Source: Roseiconus nitratireducens
GTDB lineage: Bacteria > Planctomycetota > Planctomycetia > Pirellulales > Pirellulaceae
Length of the DNA stretch: 64,000 bases
Direction of reading: 5' to 3'
NCBI RefSeq assembly: GCF_008629675.1
Contig: NZ_VWOX01000014.1
Location: 1-64,000, forward strand
Every line of letters starts with the position of its first letter. Positions within the stretch are counted from its first letter, which is position 1. The notes beneath the pieces are model-generated. The model made no database searches. It had not been told where the DNA came from and saw only the letters and a list, made by a program, of their open reading frames with translations. This document shows positions 16,492 through 25,339 of this stretch, one piece after another. The translations under genes and the position numbers were made by a program.

Positions 16492-18081
16492 CTAGGTGTT
16501 TCCTGTCTCACGCGTCAAACCCAACGCGCTTTGCTCGCTGGGCGGAATCATCCGATCAAACCATCGAACCGCGTTGGGATTGGTGGTTTTCAGGTCCGCA
16601 TACACCGCCTCCAGCTGCCTCTTGGCCTCATTGACGGCTTCCGGCCGCCCGATCGCCTGCAGGATTCTTACCCGCCAGGCCCAGGCCAGAAGGCGATACT
16701 TTCGGCCCAAGCCGGGATCGTTGAGCAGCTGCTCCAGGGTCGTGTCGGCGTCCTTCAAGCCGCCTTCGGATTCATAGTATCGCGCCAGTTGGAAGGCGGC
16801 TTTGGTGGCATAGGATCGATTCGCGGCGTTCTCGGCCGGAGGAAAGTATTTGGCGACGGCGTTCCAACCGGCAACATCGTTGCGATGGACTGCGTCCAAG
16901 AACTGTGCCTCGACGGAATCGGCTTGGGGGACGACGTCCGGTCGCAACATTTTGGCAACCGTCGGACGCTGCACTTGGGCGACCACCGCAGCCCCCAAGA
17001 CGACGAACAGCAGGGGGACCAACATGATCGCGACCGCCTGCATGCGTTTCCTGGAACGCAGACGCCGTTGGGTGTCGGCGATCCGCTGCAGATGAGCGGT
17101 CGCCGATGCGGCCCCGGCGAACTGTTTGGCGTGCGTCCGCTGGTCCATCGCGTCACCGGTTAACGCCTCCAGCAGTTCGGCCGGCGACTGAAAGCGATCT
17201 TTCGGATCCTTGCGCATCAATTTGGCGATGATCGCGATCAACCATTCCGGAACGTCCTTGTTGCCACGGGCGCGATCCAGCGGAACCGGCGTTTCATTGA
17301 CATGGGCGAATGCCAAGGCCAGCGGATCATCCGCTTCGAACGGCGGACGCCCGGTCAACAGGTGATACATCATGACGCCCAGCGAGTAGAGATCGCTGCG
17401 CGGGTCGACGGGGCGTCCCTGGACCTGTTCAGGACTCATGTACCGCGGTGTGCCCAACGTCAGTCCGGCTTGCGTCAGGTCCGCATGCGTCGTGTCCCTT
17501 TCGTTCCCGAGCCGGGCCAAACCGAAATCGGCAACCTTGACGCTGCCGGTTTTCGACCACATCACGTTTTCCGGTTTGATGTCTCGGTGCGTGATCCCCT
17601 CGCTCGCCGCGGCATCCAAAGCCGACGTGACGCCGTACAGGATTTCGATCGCCTGGTCGGGCGAGAGCACGCCGTTGCGGTCCAACCATTCATGCAGGTT
17701 GACACCGCTGATCAACTCCTGGGCGATGTAGTACCGCGAAGCGTCTTCGCCGACCTCGTAGATCTGCACGATGTTGGGGTGGTTCAATTTGGCCGCCGCC
17801 TTGGCTTCCCGGCGGAACCGCGCGATGTAGTCGCGGTCGTTGGCCAGGTTTTGACGCAGCACCTTGATGGCCACATCGCGATCCAAAGCCACGTCGCGGG
17901 CCGAATAAACGTCGGCCATCCCGCCGCGACCGAGTCGGCTGAGAATCAGATAGCCGGCCAACCGAGTTCCGATCAAACTGGCAGCGGACTGGCTGGCAGC
18001 GGATTGACTGGCAGGGGGGGGACTGCCAACGGATTGGTCGGGCGAAGGCTGACCGGGGGATCCATTTTGCCCTTCACTCAT
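16492..18081 (-). CDS. Membrane-anchored Ser/Thr protein kinase (PknB-like)
   Basis: 529 residues; AGGAG 6 nt before the ATG. The order is a Gln/Ser/Pro-rich head (1-40), then the kinase domain at about 44-310 with GRGGMADVY (glycine loop), VAIKVL (catalytic Lys), H-R-D-I-K-P-E-N near 164 (catalytic loop), D-F-G-L-A and G-T-P-R-Y-M-S-P-E (activation segment). A transmembrane helix (MLVPLLFVVLGAAVVAQ) lies at about 347-370 and an extracytoplasmic C-terminal region of about 150 residues follows, possibly TPR-like. All catalytic residues are present. The Ser/Ala-Gln repeats in the head come from a 15-nt DNA repeat at 17980-18024. Its signal and targets are unknown; two FHA proteins in the window are the sort of domain that reads such phosphorylation. 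Confidence 0.93.
   Translation of the reverse strand: MSEGQNGSPGQPSPDQSVGSPPPASQSAASQSAASLIGTRLAGYLILSRLGRGGMADVYSARDVALDRDVAIKVLRQNLANDRDYIARFRREAKAAAKLNHPNIVQIYEVGEDASRYYIAQELISGVNLHEWLDRNGVLSPDQAIEILYGVTSALDAAASEGITHRDIKPENVMWSKTGSVKVADFGLARLGNERDTTHADLTQAGLTLGTPRYMSPEQVQGRPVDPRSDLYSLGVMMYHLLTGRPPFEADDPLALAFAHVNETPVPLDRARGNKDVPEWLIAIIAKLMRKDPKDRFQSPAELLEALTGDAMDQRTHAKQFAGAASATAHLQRIADTQRRLRSRKRMQAVAIMLVPLLFVVLGAAVVAQVQRPTVAKMLRPDVVPQADSVEAQFLDAVHRNDVAGWNAVAKYFPPAENAANRSYATKAAFQLARYYESEGGLKDADTTLEQLLNDPGLGRKYRLLAWAWRVRILQAIGRPEAVNEAKRQLEAVYADLKTTNPNAVRWFDRMIPPSEQSALGLTRETGNT
17980..18024. repeat. 15-nt in-frame repeat in the kinase 5' end
   Basis: Three units of about 15 nt starting GGCAGCGGA/GGCAGGGGG. 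They encode the repeated S-Q-S-A-A segment of the kinase head. The length being a multiple of three keeps the frame. Confidence 0.65.
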
Positions 18082-18209
18082 GAGGTCTCCTGGTCGCCGT
18101 CACGACGGACGTGCGTAGCTGGCGGGAATCGGAACCATGGCAAATACGAATCTCCTCTTCAGACAGACGCCCGGACGGGATCTGTCAGCGGGCTTGTCGG
18201 CCGACCGCA

Positions 18210-19127
18210 TCAATCGTTGTCGGCGGTGCGACGGCAACGGACATAAAAACCTGCATCCAAGTGCCGTTCGTTCAGGTCGGTCAAAACCAGCCGGCCGGAC
18301 TCCAGATGGAAGTCGGAGCTGCGGACGTTGCGTCCTGCGGCACCGGGCAGTCGTGCTAGCAGGTAGTTTAGCACGTCGTCGGGGCCGATTTCAGCGGAGT
18401 GGCCGGTGACCAGCAAACGATACCGGTCGGGCGACAGCAGCGAAACACAGTCATCAAGCAATGGCCAAAGGTCGCGTTGCAACCGCCACGCTTTGCCTTT
18501 GGGGGAATGGCCGTACGCCGGCGGATCCAAGACGATCGTGTCGTACCTCCGGCCCCGACGAACTTCGCGGGCGGCAAATTTCGCGGCGTCGTCGACCAGG
18601 TAGCGGATCGGGTGGTTTTGCAACCGATTGATCGTCGCGGCCAGCCGTGTGGCGGTCACGTTGGGCTTGGCGGCATCGACGTGGGAGACGGCCAGGCCCG
18701 AGATCGCCATCGCCATCGTACTGGCACCGGTGTAGCCGAACAGGTTCAGCCCCCACGCAGGTTCGCCTCGCGTCGGGCTGGTCCCCGCCAATGACGTGTC
18801 ACGCAGCCAGTCCCAATTGGGTGCCTGTTCCGGGAACACGCCCACGTGCCCAAACGGAGTCGCGGCGACCGGCATCCAAAACCCGCCACAATTAATCCGG
18901 CTGTCGTCGGCCCATCGCGTTCGGTGGTGCCACCGCTTGGTTGGAGCGTCAAACACCGATTCCGCCCGACGCCAGAGACTCGGCCGGGCTTTCACGATGC
19001 CGTCGGCCGCCGGCGACGGGCGATCGATCAAACGTCCGTCGAAGGACTCCAGCTTTCTGCCGTCACCGAAGTCGATCAGTTGGTATCGGTTTTCGGACAA
19101 GCGTGGATCGGGCGTTTGGAGAGCCAA
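18210..19127 (-). CDS. SAM-dependent methyltransferase, RlmI/RlmK-like
   Basis: Rossmann-type methyltransferase of the large-subunit rRNA cytosine/guanine methyltransferase group (PF10672-like). From a TTG at 19127 it is 305 residues. Visible are YQLIDFGDGRKLESF at the start of the family core, the SAM-binding loop N-L-F-G-Y-T-G (about 125-131), an acidic SAM-ribose residue region (HVDAAKPNV) and the catalytic-type motif V-L-D-P-P-A-Y-G (about 197-204). The open frame extends to 19394 with an ATG at 19286, but that upstream part does not resemble the family and would abut the divergent ThuA gene. The start is therefore uncertain. Substrate (rRNA versus other) is inferred. No PUA domain is evident. 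Confidence 0.8.
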   Translation of the reverse strand: MALQTPDPRLSENRYQLIDFGDGRKLESFDGRLIDRPSPAADGIVKARPSLWRRAESVFDAPTKRWHHRTRWADDSRINCGGFWMPVAATPFGHVGVFPEQAPNWDWLRDTSLAGTSPTRGEPAWGLNLFGYTGASTMAMAISGLAVSHVDAAKPNVTATRLAATINRLQNHPIRYLVDDAAKFAAREVRRGRRYDTIVLDPPAYGHSPKGKAWRLQRDLWPLLDDCVSLLSPDRYRLLVTGHSAEIGPDDVLNYLLARLPGAAGRNVRSSDFHLESGRLVLTDLNERHLDAGFYVRCRRTADND

Positions 19128-19300
19128 GACGGAACGGACGGGGGATCCGAATCGTTGGAACGGCGATCGGGGATCCCGCCGGCTTGCATTCTGCCATCGC
19201 TTTGCGGACGTGGCTAGAATGGTCAACGACCGATGTCCCTCCTCGCCAGGCGATTCCGCCGATTTCGGATCGCTGGAGCGATCCATCCTGCCTCTCTTCC

Positions 19301-20257
19301 ATGAATGATCCCATGCCGAACTCCGCGCGATTGCTTGCCCCGCTGCTGTTGTCTTCCACGTTTCTTCTGTCCGTCGCTCCGGCGCAGGAGCCAACGTCCT
19401 GGGAACAACAAAAGGCGGAGCGTTTTCAACCTCTGGACGACCAGACGAAAGAAAGGATCGCGGCGGCCGTCCCCGAGTCCCCGGCTGCCAAACCGTCCCA
19501 GGACCGTCGCATCCTGGTGTTCTATCGTTGCGAAGGCTTCATCCACTCCTCGATCCCGCATGCCAACGAATGTGTTCGCGCCTTGGCCGAGAAAACGGGG
19601 GCTTTTGAAGTCGACTTCGCCGATACTTACGACGTCTTTAGCGACGAAAATCTTGCCAAGTACGACGCCATCTTGCTGAACAACACCACCAAGATGCAGT
19701 TCCAAGATCCCGCGCAGCAGAATGCCATGATGGATTTCATTGCCGAAGGAAACGGGCTGATCGGAATCCACGCGGCCAGCGACAATTTCAATCGCTACCC
19801 GGAATGCCTGGCGATGGTCGGCGGGACCTTCGCCGGCCACCCCTGGGGTGCCGGTGGGACCTGGGCGTTCAAATTGGATGACCCCAATCACGTGCTCAAT
19901 CAGGCCTTTGGGGGCAAGGGATTCTGGCATCAAGACGAAATCTACCAATACGCCCCCGATTCGTATGTCGGTCCCGAGGTGCTTCGCGTTCTGGTCAGTT
20001 TGGACATGAGCCAAGCGGCAGTGTCGGAACGAATCGACGACGGCCCCCGGGAAGTCCCCGTGTCGTGGATCCGAACGGCCGGAGACGGACGTGTCTTTTA
20101 CACGAACTTCGGTCACCGAGAAGAAACCTATCAGCAGCCGCCGATCGTCAAGCATCTGCTGGACGGGATCCAATATGCCCTCGGTGACCTGGAGGCTGAC
20201 GCAACACCCACGGCCAAGCTGCAACCGACCGATCCGGCCCCGGCGCCGCAACGCTGA
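19301..20257 (+). CDS. ThuA-like domain protein, secreted
   Basis: 318 residues from the ATG at 19301 (a second ATG at 19313 gives the same signal peptide, MPNSARLLAPLLLSSTFLLSVAPAQ). After a linker, the ThuA (trehalose-utilisation, class I glutamine-amidotransferase-like) fold starts at RRILVFYRCEGFIHSSIPHA. It continues with YDAILLNNTT, NGLIGIHAASDNFNRYPE, GGTFAGHPWGAGG, FWHQDEIYQY, VSWIRTAGDGRVFYTNFGHREETY and the C-terminal LLDGIQYALGD. In planctomycetes such proteins are usually exported and linked to sugar degradation; that is family knowledge, with no direct evidence here. The upstream extension to 18941 lacks coding character. Confidence 0.9.
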   Translation: MNDPMPNSARLLAPLLLSSTFLLSVAPAQEPTSWEQQKAERFQPLDDQTKERIAAAVPESPAAKPSQDRRILVFYRCEGFIHSSIPHANECVRALAEKTGAFEVDFADTYDVFSDENLAKYDAILLNNTTKMQFQDPAQQNAMMDFIAEGNGLIGIHAASDNFNRYPECLAMVGGTFAGHPWGAGGTWAFKLDDPNHVLNQAFGGKGFWHQDEIYQYAPDSYVGPEVLRVLVSLDMSQAAVSERIDDGPREVPVSWIRTAGDGRVFYTNFGHREETYQQPPIVKHLLDGIQYALGDLEADATPTAKLQPTDPAPAPQR

Positions 20258-20548
20258 TGATCGATAACGCTAATGATCGACGGTGAGCCGAAAGCCCGTG
20301 GGGGGGCCAGATAGGTTCGCCGGGTGCCAATTCCCGGCATAACCACGATGGAAACAGTGGCTTTATGAAGTCTTCATCTGGTCCCTTTACGCTCTTGCCT
20401 GAAACCATGGGGCGTTCAAGCCTGGTTTTCCGCCGTCTGACGACGGCGGCTTGGGGTCCAAGAGGCGTTTCAGACAAAGCCCGCCGATCCGCAAGCCGAT
20501 GGACGCCTTGGTGCCCGCTCCGTCTCGTCCGCTTCGTGAATCGCTCCA

Positions 20549-21343
20549 TTGTTCAAAGTCAGCCTGTTGCAAACCGACGGATCGGGACGGGGCAAGCGGC
20601 ATCGGGTCGAAGCTTCGCCCTGCGTGATCGGACGGCACGCCGATTGTGATCTTCAATTTGCCACCCGCACCATCAGCCGCCGTCACTGCGCGATCGTCTT
20701 TGACCAACGCCATGTCCTGATACGAGATTTGGGCAGCCGGAATGGAACTTGGCTCGATGGAGAGTTGCTGGCACCCAACGTCCCCCAGAATCTGACGCAC
20801 CATAGCGTGATTCGAATGGGCAAGTTCACGTTCCGGGTGTCCGTGCGCGATGCCCAGACCAATCAACCGCATCGGCCCGACTTGATTGACGTGTCGACCT
20901 TGTCCGGGCCCCGCGTTGATTTGACCGGCGAACAGGAGAAGGGAACGGCACAGTTGTTGAATGAGCTGGATCAACTTGCCACGCGCATGGAATTGCCGGT
21001 CGATTCAGCTTCTGCGACCAGTACGACGTCCCCGACGGGATCGCCGAAACATCGGCTTTCCAACCGCACTGATCTCGATGACCCCCTGTCGGACTCGGAT
21101 GACGAACCGGGGTCCGAGACCGGTTCGGTAGTCTTGAACCGGCCAGAATCCCAGCCGGGGTCAACCGACACTGGCAACCACTGTTCGGATGCCGATCCAT
21201 CCGATCGCGATGTGGGCGATGATACTTCGGAAATCAAATCCAAGAAGGAACCCGCGAAGCTGCCTGCACACCTTCGTCCGAAAGGACCGAAAGATTCCCA
21301 GGACGCCGCCGCCGAAGCACTCCGAAATCTGTTCGTCCGTTAA
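20549..21343 (+). CDS. FHA-domain protein
   Basis: 264 residues from a TTG start (the only start before the domain). The N-terminal forkhead-associated domain, a phosphothreonine reader, spans about residues 1-95 and keeps the key residues: G-R in VIGRHADCDL, S-R-R-H (TISRRHCAI) and N-G in LGSRNGTWLDGE. The rest is an Asp/Ser/Pro-rich tail (about 100-264) with no recognisable fold, ending in a basic helical patch (DAAAEALRNLFVR). It probably acts in the cytoplasm as an adaptor for Ser/Thr kinase signalling. A partner is not identified; a PknB-like kinase lies 2.5 kb away. Confidence 0.85.
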   Translation: MFKVSLLQTDGSGRGKRHRVEASPCVIGRHADCDLQFATRTISRRHCAIVFDQRHVLIRDLGSRNGTWLDGELLAPNVPQNLTHHSVIRMGKFTFRVSVRDAQTNQPHRPDLIDVSTLSGPRVDLTGEQEKGTAQLLNELDQLATRMELPVDSASATSTTSPTGSPKHRLSNRTDLDDPLSDSDDEPGSETGSVVLNRPESQPGSTDTGNHCSDADPSDRDVGDDTSEIKSKKEPAKLPAHLRPKGPKDSQDAAAEALRNLFVR

Positions 21344-21395
21344 GAACGCTCGCACGGCCGGAAGCGTGGATGGACAAGCTGCGCAGCGCCGCCGA

Positions 21396-21448
21396 TAGGT
21401 AGCATGCTCGCCAGAGTGCGGAATCTTCAGCATCCACCGTCTGGCGAC
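21396..21448. repeat. Dispersed imperfect palindrome (REP-like), copy A
   Basis: The element runs from TAGGTAGCATGCTCGCCAG to CCGTCTGGCGAC. Its ends (TCGCCAG... and ...CTGGCGA) are inverted. A related copy is at 28477-28529, and a fragment (GGCTACGCTCGCCAG) lies at about 44764-44778. It sits between two convergent genes. Confidence 0.7.
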
Positions 21449-21473
21449 CGCGGCGACGGCGTGTGAAAACGAT

Positions 21474-22829
21474 TCAGAGAAGTCCGTCCTGGCCCGGCTC
21501 GTCCCCGTCGGACCCCTCGCCGCGGTTTTGCCGCTCGCGCCGCTTCTTGACATACTGCTTGATCTTGTCCTCACGTTCTCGCAGCTTCTTGACGCGTGCT
21601 TCGTACTTCTCTTCGCGTTGCTTCAATGCCCGATAGCGCCGCTTGACTTTCGAGGCTGCGTCGCGAATTTTGACCTTTTTCGCACGCAGCTTTTCTACGT
21701 CGGGATCCAGCGTACTTTGCTTCAAAGCGTAATCGGGCAGTTCCCCGGTCGACGTTTCCACGGTCGTCGGCGGATCCGTTTCCGCGACCTGCTCGGAGCG
21801 GCGCCGGCGGAACACTTCGGGCGAGACAAAGATCCCGTTGGCGAAGATCATCATCAGGCCGAACGTGATCATGCCCAGGAACATCGCGATCGAACCGTGC
21901 ACCGCGACGGCGATCGCCAACATGATCGGGCGCGTGACGCGTGGCCAGATCAGGGCGCAATAGAAGACTTCCCAGAAGAGAGTGGCATTCGACAAAGCCG
22001 AGATGATCGCCGGGTAGCGGGACAGCCACGTCATGTCCCACGACTGGTATTCGTAATTGGCCATCGCGTACCAGACTGCCGTTCCATCCCACCACGTCGT
22101 GCCGCGCGCTTTCGAAAGTCCGCCAAACAAATAAATGACGCACAGATGCAGTTGCAACAGCCGCGTCGCCACATTGGCGGCGACGCTCGGAGAATCGTTC
22201 GGCAACAGAAACCGCCACGTGCGAGAAGCGTCGCGGCGGTGCCCCATTCGTCTCGCAAGCCAGGCATCGACGGAAAAACGGGCACCGCAGGGTGACAGTG
22301 CCAGGTACATCGTCGCGTAGGTGACGATCTGGTCCAGACCGAACAGGGCGCCCGTCAAACGGTGCAGGTACATCAGTTGGAAGAAAAGTGCCAACGGGGC
22401 CGCGATTCGAGTGCCAAGACCGATAAAAAAGCAAAGGGTGACCAGCAGAGTCGCGGCGTGGTGAATCCACAGCAGCGTCGGGTTGTCGATGTTCCACAGA
22501 TAGCTCCGCGCCCAGTCGCTGGGCGCAAACGCGCCGTCATGCAACTGCCGGGCCATGTCGTTGTTGATCCAGGCGGTCGGGCCGACGAACGAAAGCAGGT
22601 CGCTGGCCAGGACCAGGTGGCAGTAGAGCAGCATGGCACCGGTCAGCAACCGCAACACGCATAAGGTGTCGGGCAACCTGGGGGTGAACCAAAACCGGTT
22701 CCAAGCTTCCAACCAGTATTCAGCCGAGCGTCGAAAAGAGGGCGTTTCGGCTGCCGCTTGTTCGCTTGGTTGGTTGGAGCCGGCCGGACGTGTCGCAACG
22801 GCGGGTCGGGTGGTCGCTTCGCCGGTCAT
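21474..22829 (-). CDS. HTTM-domain integral membrane protein
   Basis: 451 residues with several hydrophobic helices between about 30 and 310 (for example LRLLTGAMLLYCHLVLA, LLVTLCFFIGLGTRIAAPLALFFQ, PIMLAIAVAVHGSIAMFLGMITFGLMMIFANGIF, given here only as landmarks). The pattern (FTPRLPDTLCVLRLLTG, GLDQIVTYATMYLALSPCG, LQLHLCVIYLFGGLSKARG) is that of HTTM domains, distantly related to vitamin K-dependent gamma-carboxylase. The last 110 residues form a Lys/Arg/Glu-rich coiled coil. Its ATG overlaps the stop of the upstream gene by 4 nt (ATGA), so the two proteins are probably made together and may form a complex. Enzymatic activity is unknown. Confidence 0.85.
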   Translation of the reverse strand: MTGEATTRPAVATRPAGSNQPSEQAAAETPSFRRSAEYWLEAWNRFWFTPRLPDTLCVLRLLTGAMLLYCHLVLASDLLSFVGPTAWINNDMARQLHDGAFAPSDWARSYLWNIDNPTLLWIHHAATLLVTLCFFIGLGTRIAAPLALFFQLMYLHRLTGALFGLDQIVTYATMYLALSPCGARFSVDAWLARRMGHRRDASRTWRFLLPNDSPSVAANVATRLLQLHLCVIYLFGGLSKARGTTWWDGTAVWYAMANYEYQSWDMTWLSRYPAIISALSNATLFWEVFYCALIWPRVTRPIMLAIAVAVHGSIAMFLGMITFGLMMIFANGIFVSPEVFRRRRSEQVAETDPPTTVETSTGELPDYALKQSTLDPDVEKLRAKKVKIRDAASKVKRRYRALKQREEKYEARVKKLREREDKIKQYVKKRRERQNRGEGSDGDEPGQDGLL

Positions 22830-23710
22830 GGTCGCCCCTCGCTATCCGTCGCGGACTCGAGCCCGCGGGAGGGATCGGACGGTTGGGGCTGCGCTGTCGC
22901 GGCCGGTGGTGACAGCGGACCCGCATCCGTCGCCTGTCCCGGCGTCGTTGGCGGTGGGATCACTTCGGTGGGGCCGGTCGGCGCGATCGTGTCGGAAACG
23001 ACCGGCTGGTCCAACAGGACGTTGTAGGACCGGGGATCATCAAGCGCTAGTGGAGATTCGTTGAATTGTGCCAACGTCGGCAAGGCATGTTCGATGCGTC
23101 GGATGGCGACCTGTTTGTCATCGTTGACGGTTCTCAAGTGGTCGATCATCGATTGCCGCACGTACTCATACCGCCCGCGTGCACGCTGCCAAAGCTGGGC
23201 CTCGAGCGGATCGATTTCAAACATCTCGTTGGGAGGTCCTGGCGGTTGGTAAATCTCGCTCAGGTATTCGGTCAACATAAAGTGGCGGTGGTACAGCAAC
23301 CGAGGCCATTGGGAGCTGAGATCGGGATACAGTTCTTCTTGCACACTCCCATCCGGTTGCACAATCGCCGCCTGGATCAATCGACTCGGACCCGGGTCCG
23401 GCGCGAAGAAGGCGTACCCCCGATCGAGATGAAGGAACTGGCCGTATCCCTGGAAGGGGCGAATCACCGTCCCGATCAATGGGGACGGGCCGGTGGCGCT
23501 AATCGTCTGGAACGCCAACGGGGGAAGGATGACGGCGCACAGGTGAAACAGAATCAGGACGCTGACAACCCACTTCCATTTGGGGACCCCGGTCGAAGAT
23601 GCCGGCCCTTGTGGTTGCGAATCCGTCGGGGTTGCGGAATTCGGGGCGTCAGGTTGGCGCTTGCGCGTCCGTCGGGAGGGCTTTTGATTCTCCGAAGCTC
23701 GTTTCGACAT
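22826..23710 (-). CDS. Membrane-anchored partner of the HTTM protein, unknown function
   Basis: 294 residues from the ATG at 23710 (a TTG six codons earlier is possible). A basic cytoplasmic head (MSKRASENQKPSRRTRKRQ) is followed by a Pro/Ser linker, one transmembrane helix (about 47-70, WVVSVLILFHLCAVILPPLAF) and an extracytoplasmic domain with GYAFFAPDPGPSRLI, PRLLYHRHFMLTEYL and a helical part (RARGRYEYVRQSMIDHL). The Pro/Thr/Ala-rich C-terminus looks disordered. I recognise no named family, but the FAPDPGPSR segment and coupling to HTTM fit the accessory protein commonly encoded beside HTTM genes in planctomycetes. The 4-nt stop/start overlap argues for obligate co-expression. Confidence 0.8.
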   Translation of the reverse strand: MSKRASENQKPSRRTRKRQPDAPNSATPTDSQPQGPASSTGVPKWKWVVSVLILFHLCAVILPPLAFQTISATGPSPLIGTVIRPFQGYGQFLHLDRGYAFFAPDPGPSRLIQAAIVQPDGSVQEELYPDLSSQWPRLLYHRHFMLTEYLSEIYQPPGPPNEMFEIDPLEAQLWQRARGRYEYVRQSMIDHLRTVNDDKQVAIRRIEHALPTLAQFNESPLALDDPRSYNVLLDQPVVSDTIAPTGPTEVIPPPTTPGQATDAGPLSPPAATAQPQPSDPSRGLESATDSEGRP

Positions 23711-23845
23711 CAGAACCAGTGACAGCAAGGGGGGCAGCGGACTTGAGATCCGGTTCGCATGCGGGCAATCATCGACAGGTTAACCCGGGGCCGGGTGAAT
23801 GAAAGTCGGCTCGATGAAAGCCTGTTTGCGATTATGCCATAAAAA

Positions 23846-23878
23846 AACCGCCCTGCCGGCAAACCCGGCAGAGCGGTT
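23846..23878 (-). terminator. Terminator of the TIGR03000 protein gene
   Basis: Inverted repeat AACCGC-C-CTGCCGG / CCGGCAG-A-GCGGTT with a short loop and one internal mismatch. On the minus strand a run of seven T follows, 43 nt after the stop at 23921. Confidence 0.9.
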
Positions 23879-23920
23879 GGTGAATTCACGCGACGAATCG
23901 CGATGCAGGCTTCGCAGTGA

Positions 23921-25207
23921 CTAGCGTTTGGCGACAGTCGACTTGTCAAAATCGAACGACAGCTCGTTGGTGCTTCCGGCGAGGACGTCGATGACTTGTT
24001 CGCGGCTGACCAGCTGCCCGTTCACGGTTGCGGTGACGCGGACGGTGTAGTCCTGCCAACGCTCACCAGGCCCAAGTTGCGTGGTGCGGAAAGTCCGCAG
24101 ACCGCCGGTACCCTTGGTCTGGTTTCCAGCCAAGTTGACTTTGGCGTCGGCCGGAACCTGCAGGCGAACAACGGTCACGGGATTCTTTTGGACCGGCGCC
24201 GATGTCAAATCATTGGCGGTCGTTTCTGCGACCACGGGCTCGGCCGGTTCGTCCGTCGCTTCGAAAACAAGGTTTTCGCTGTCGCCCGGTCGCAGTTTGA
24301 CTTCGCGAGAGACCGTCTTCTGTTGACCGTCTTGCTCGTACGTCACGTCGACCACGTAGGTGTAAAGGTAACCTTCCTTCAAACCTCGCGACATGAATTT
24401 GCGGACAGCGCCTTCGCTGGTGGTTTCATGCCCATTGACCGTGACGGTGGCCTCTTCACTGGGAAGGGTGACCGTCAACAGTGCTGCATCATCGTCGATG
24501 GCAGGCTTGGCCGACGTGTAGCGTTCAGCCGACGACGCACTTGCCGCGGAAGCCGCAACGGAACGCGACGGAGTTTGGTACTGCTGGTAGGAAGACTGGA
24601 CACGGGAGGATTCATATCCCGCCAGGCCGGACGCGGACGAGGCCACCGAGCGGTTGGAGGGACGCGATCCGGAAACCATGTATTCGGTCATCGGAACGGA
24701 ATAGCGCGTGGCCGGCGCCGAGTACGAAACGCCGCCGCTGCTTCCACCCGAGGAGCCGCCGCTGCTGCCACCATAGGAGCTGACGTAACCGCCCGAGGAA
24801 CCACCACTGCTGCCGCCGGAAGATCCTCCGCTGCTGCCGCCGTAGAAAGCGCTGTAGTAGACGCCGCCGCTGCTGGCCGAGGCGCGACGCGCGGCGCGGC
24901 GGGCGACCTTTGCGGCATGATGGGCGTGGATCCGCGCGGCCAACCGACGCAACGGACCGACGTGACCGCCGGACGAACCGCCGCTACTGGCGTAGCCACC
25001 GCCTGATGACGCGTAGCCGCCAGACGAGCCGTAACCGCCCGATGAACCGTAGCCGACACTGTAGGCCGCATACCCGCCACTACTTCCGCCGGAGCTGGCA
25101 TATCCGGATAGATAGCCCCCTGACGAACCGCCAGCCGTTGCGAGGTCGGACAATCCTGCCGCCGCAACGAAAACTGCCGCAAAAACCGAAAATCGAGATC
25201 GCGTCAT
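23921..25207 (-). CDS. Secreted Gly/Ser-rich protein with two TIGR03000 domains
   Basis: 428 residues from the ATG at 25207, chosen for GGAGG about 10 nt upstream and the signal peptide MTRSRFSVFAAVFVAAAGLSDLATA. The first half consists of many GGSSGG/YASSGG repeats, interrupted by a basic helix (RLAARIHAHHAAKVARRAARRA). Two planctomycete TIGR03000-type beta domains follow: LLTVTLPSEEATVTVNG... to VSREVKLRPGDSENLVFE, and VRLQVPADAKVNLAGNQTKG... to VSREQVIDVLAG. Such domains occur on exported planctomycete proteins; the role is unknown. A flexible, possibly cell-surface or matrix protein is my inference. It is a single-gene unit with its own terminator. Confidence 0.88.
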   Translation of the reverse strand: MTRSRFSVFAAVFVAAAGLSDLATAGGSSGGYLSGYASSGGSSGGYAAYSVGYGSSGGYGSSGGYASSGGGYASSGGSSGGHVGPLRRLAARIHAHHAAKVARRAARRASASSGGVYYSAFYGGSSGGSSGGSSGGSSGGYVSSYGGSSGGSSGGSSGGVSYSAPATRYSVPMTEYMVSGSRPSNRSVASSASGLAGYESSRVQSSYQQYQTPSRSVAASAASASSAERYTSAKPAIDDDAALLTVTLPSEEATVTVNGHETTSEGAVRKFMSRGLKEGYLYTYVVDVTYEQDGQQKTVSREVKLRPGDSENLVFEATDEPAEPVVAETTANDLTSAPVQKNPVTVVRLQVPADAKVNLAGNQTKGTGGLRTFRTTQLGPGERWQDYTVRVTATVNGQLVSREQVIDVLAGSTNELSFDFDKSTVAKR

Positions 25208-25339
25208 GTTGTCATTTTCCTCCGACTTTCCTTCGCGCTTTGCGCCGGAAACCCCGGCGACCATTCGCTAGGATAACGGTCAAGATGGCACGATCAAGTC
25301 AACGGGGTAAAATTTAGCGACTGGGTAGAAATTGCCTTC

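Noticed and set aside
19128..19394. N-terminal extension of the RlmI-like methyltransferase to 19394
   Set aside because: Overlaps the divergent ThuA gene and lacks similarity to the family; the ATG at 19286 remains an open alternative.
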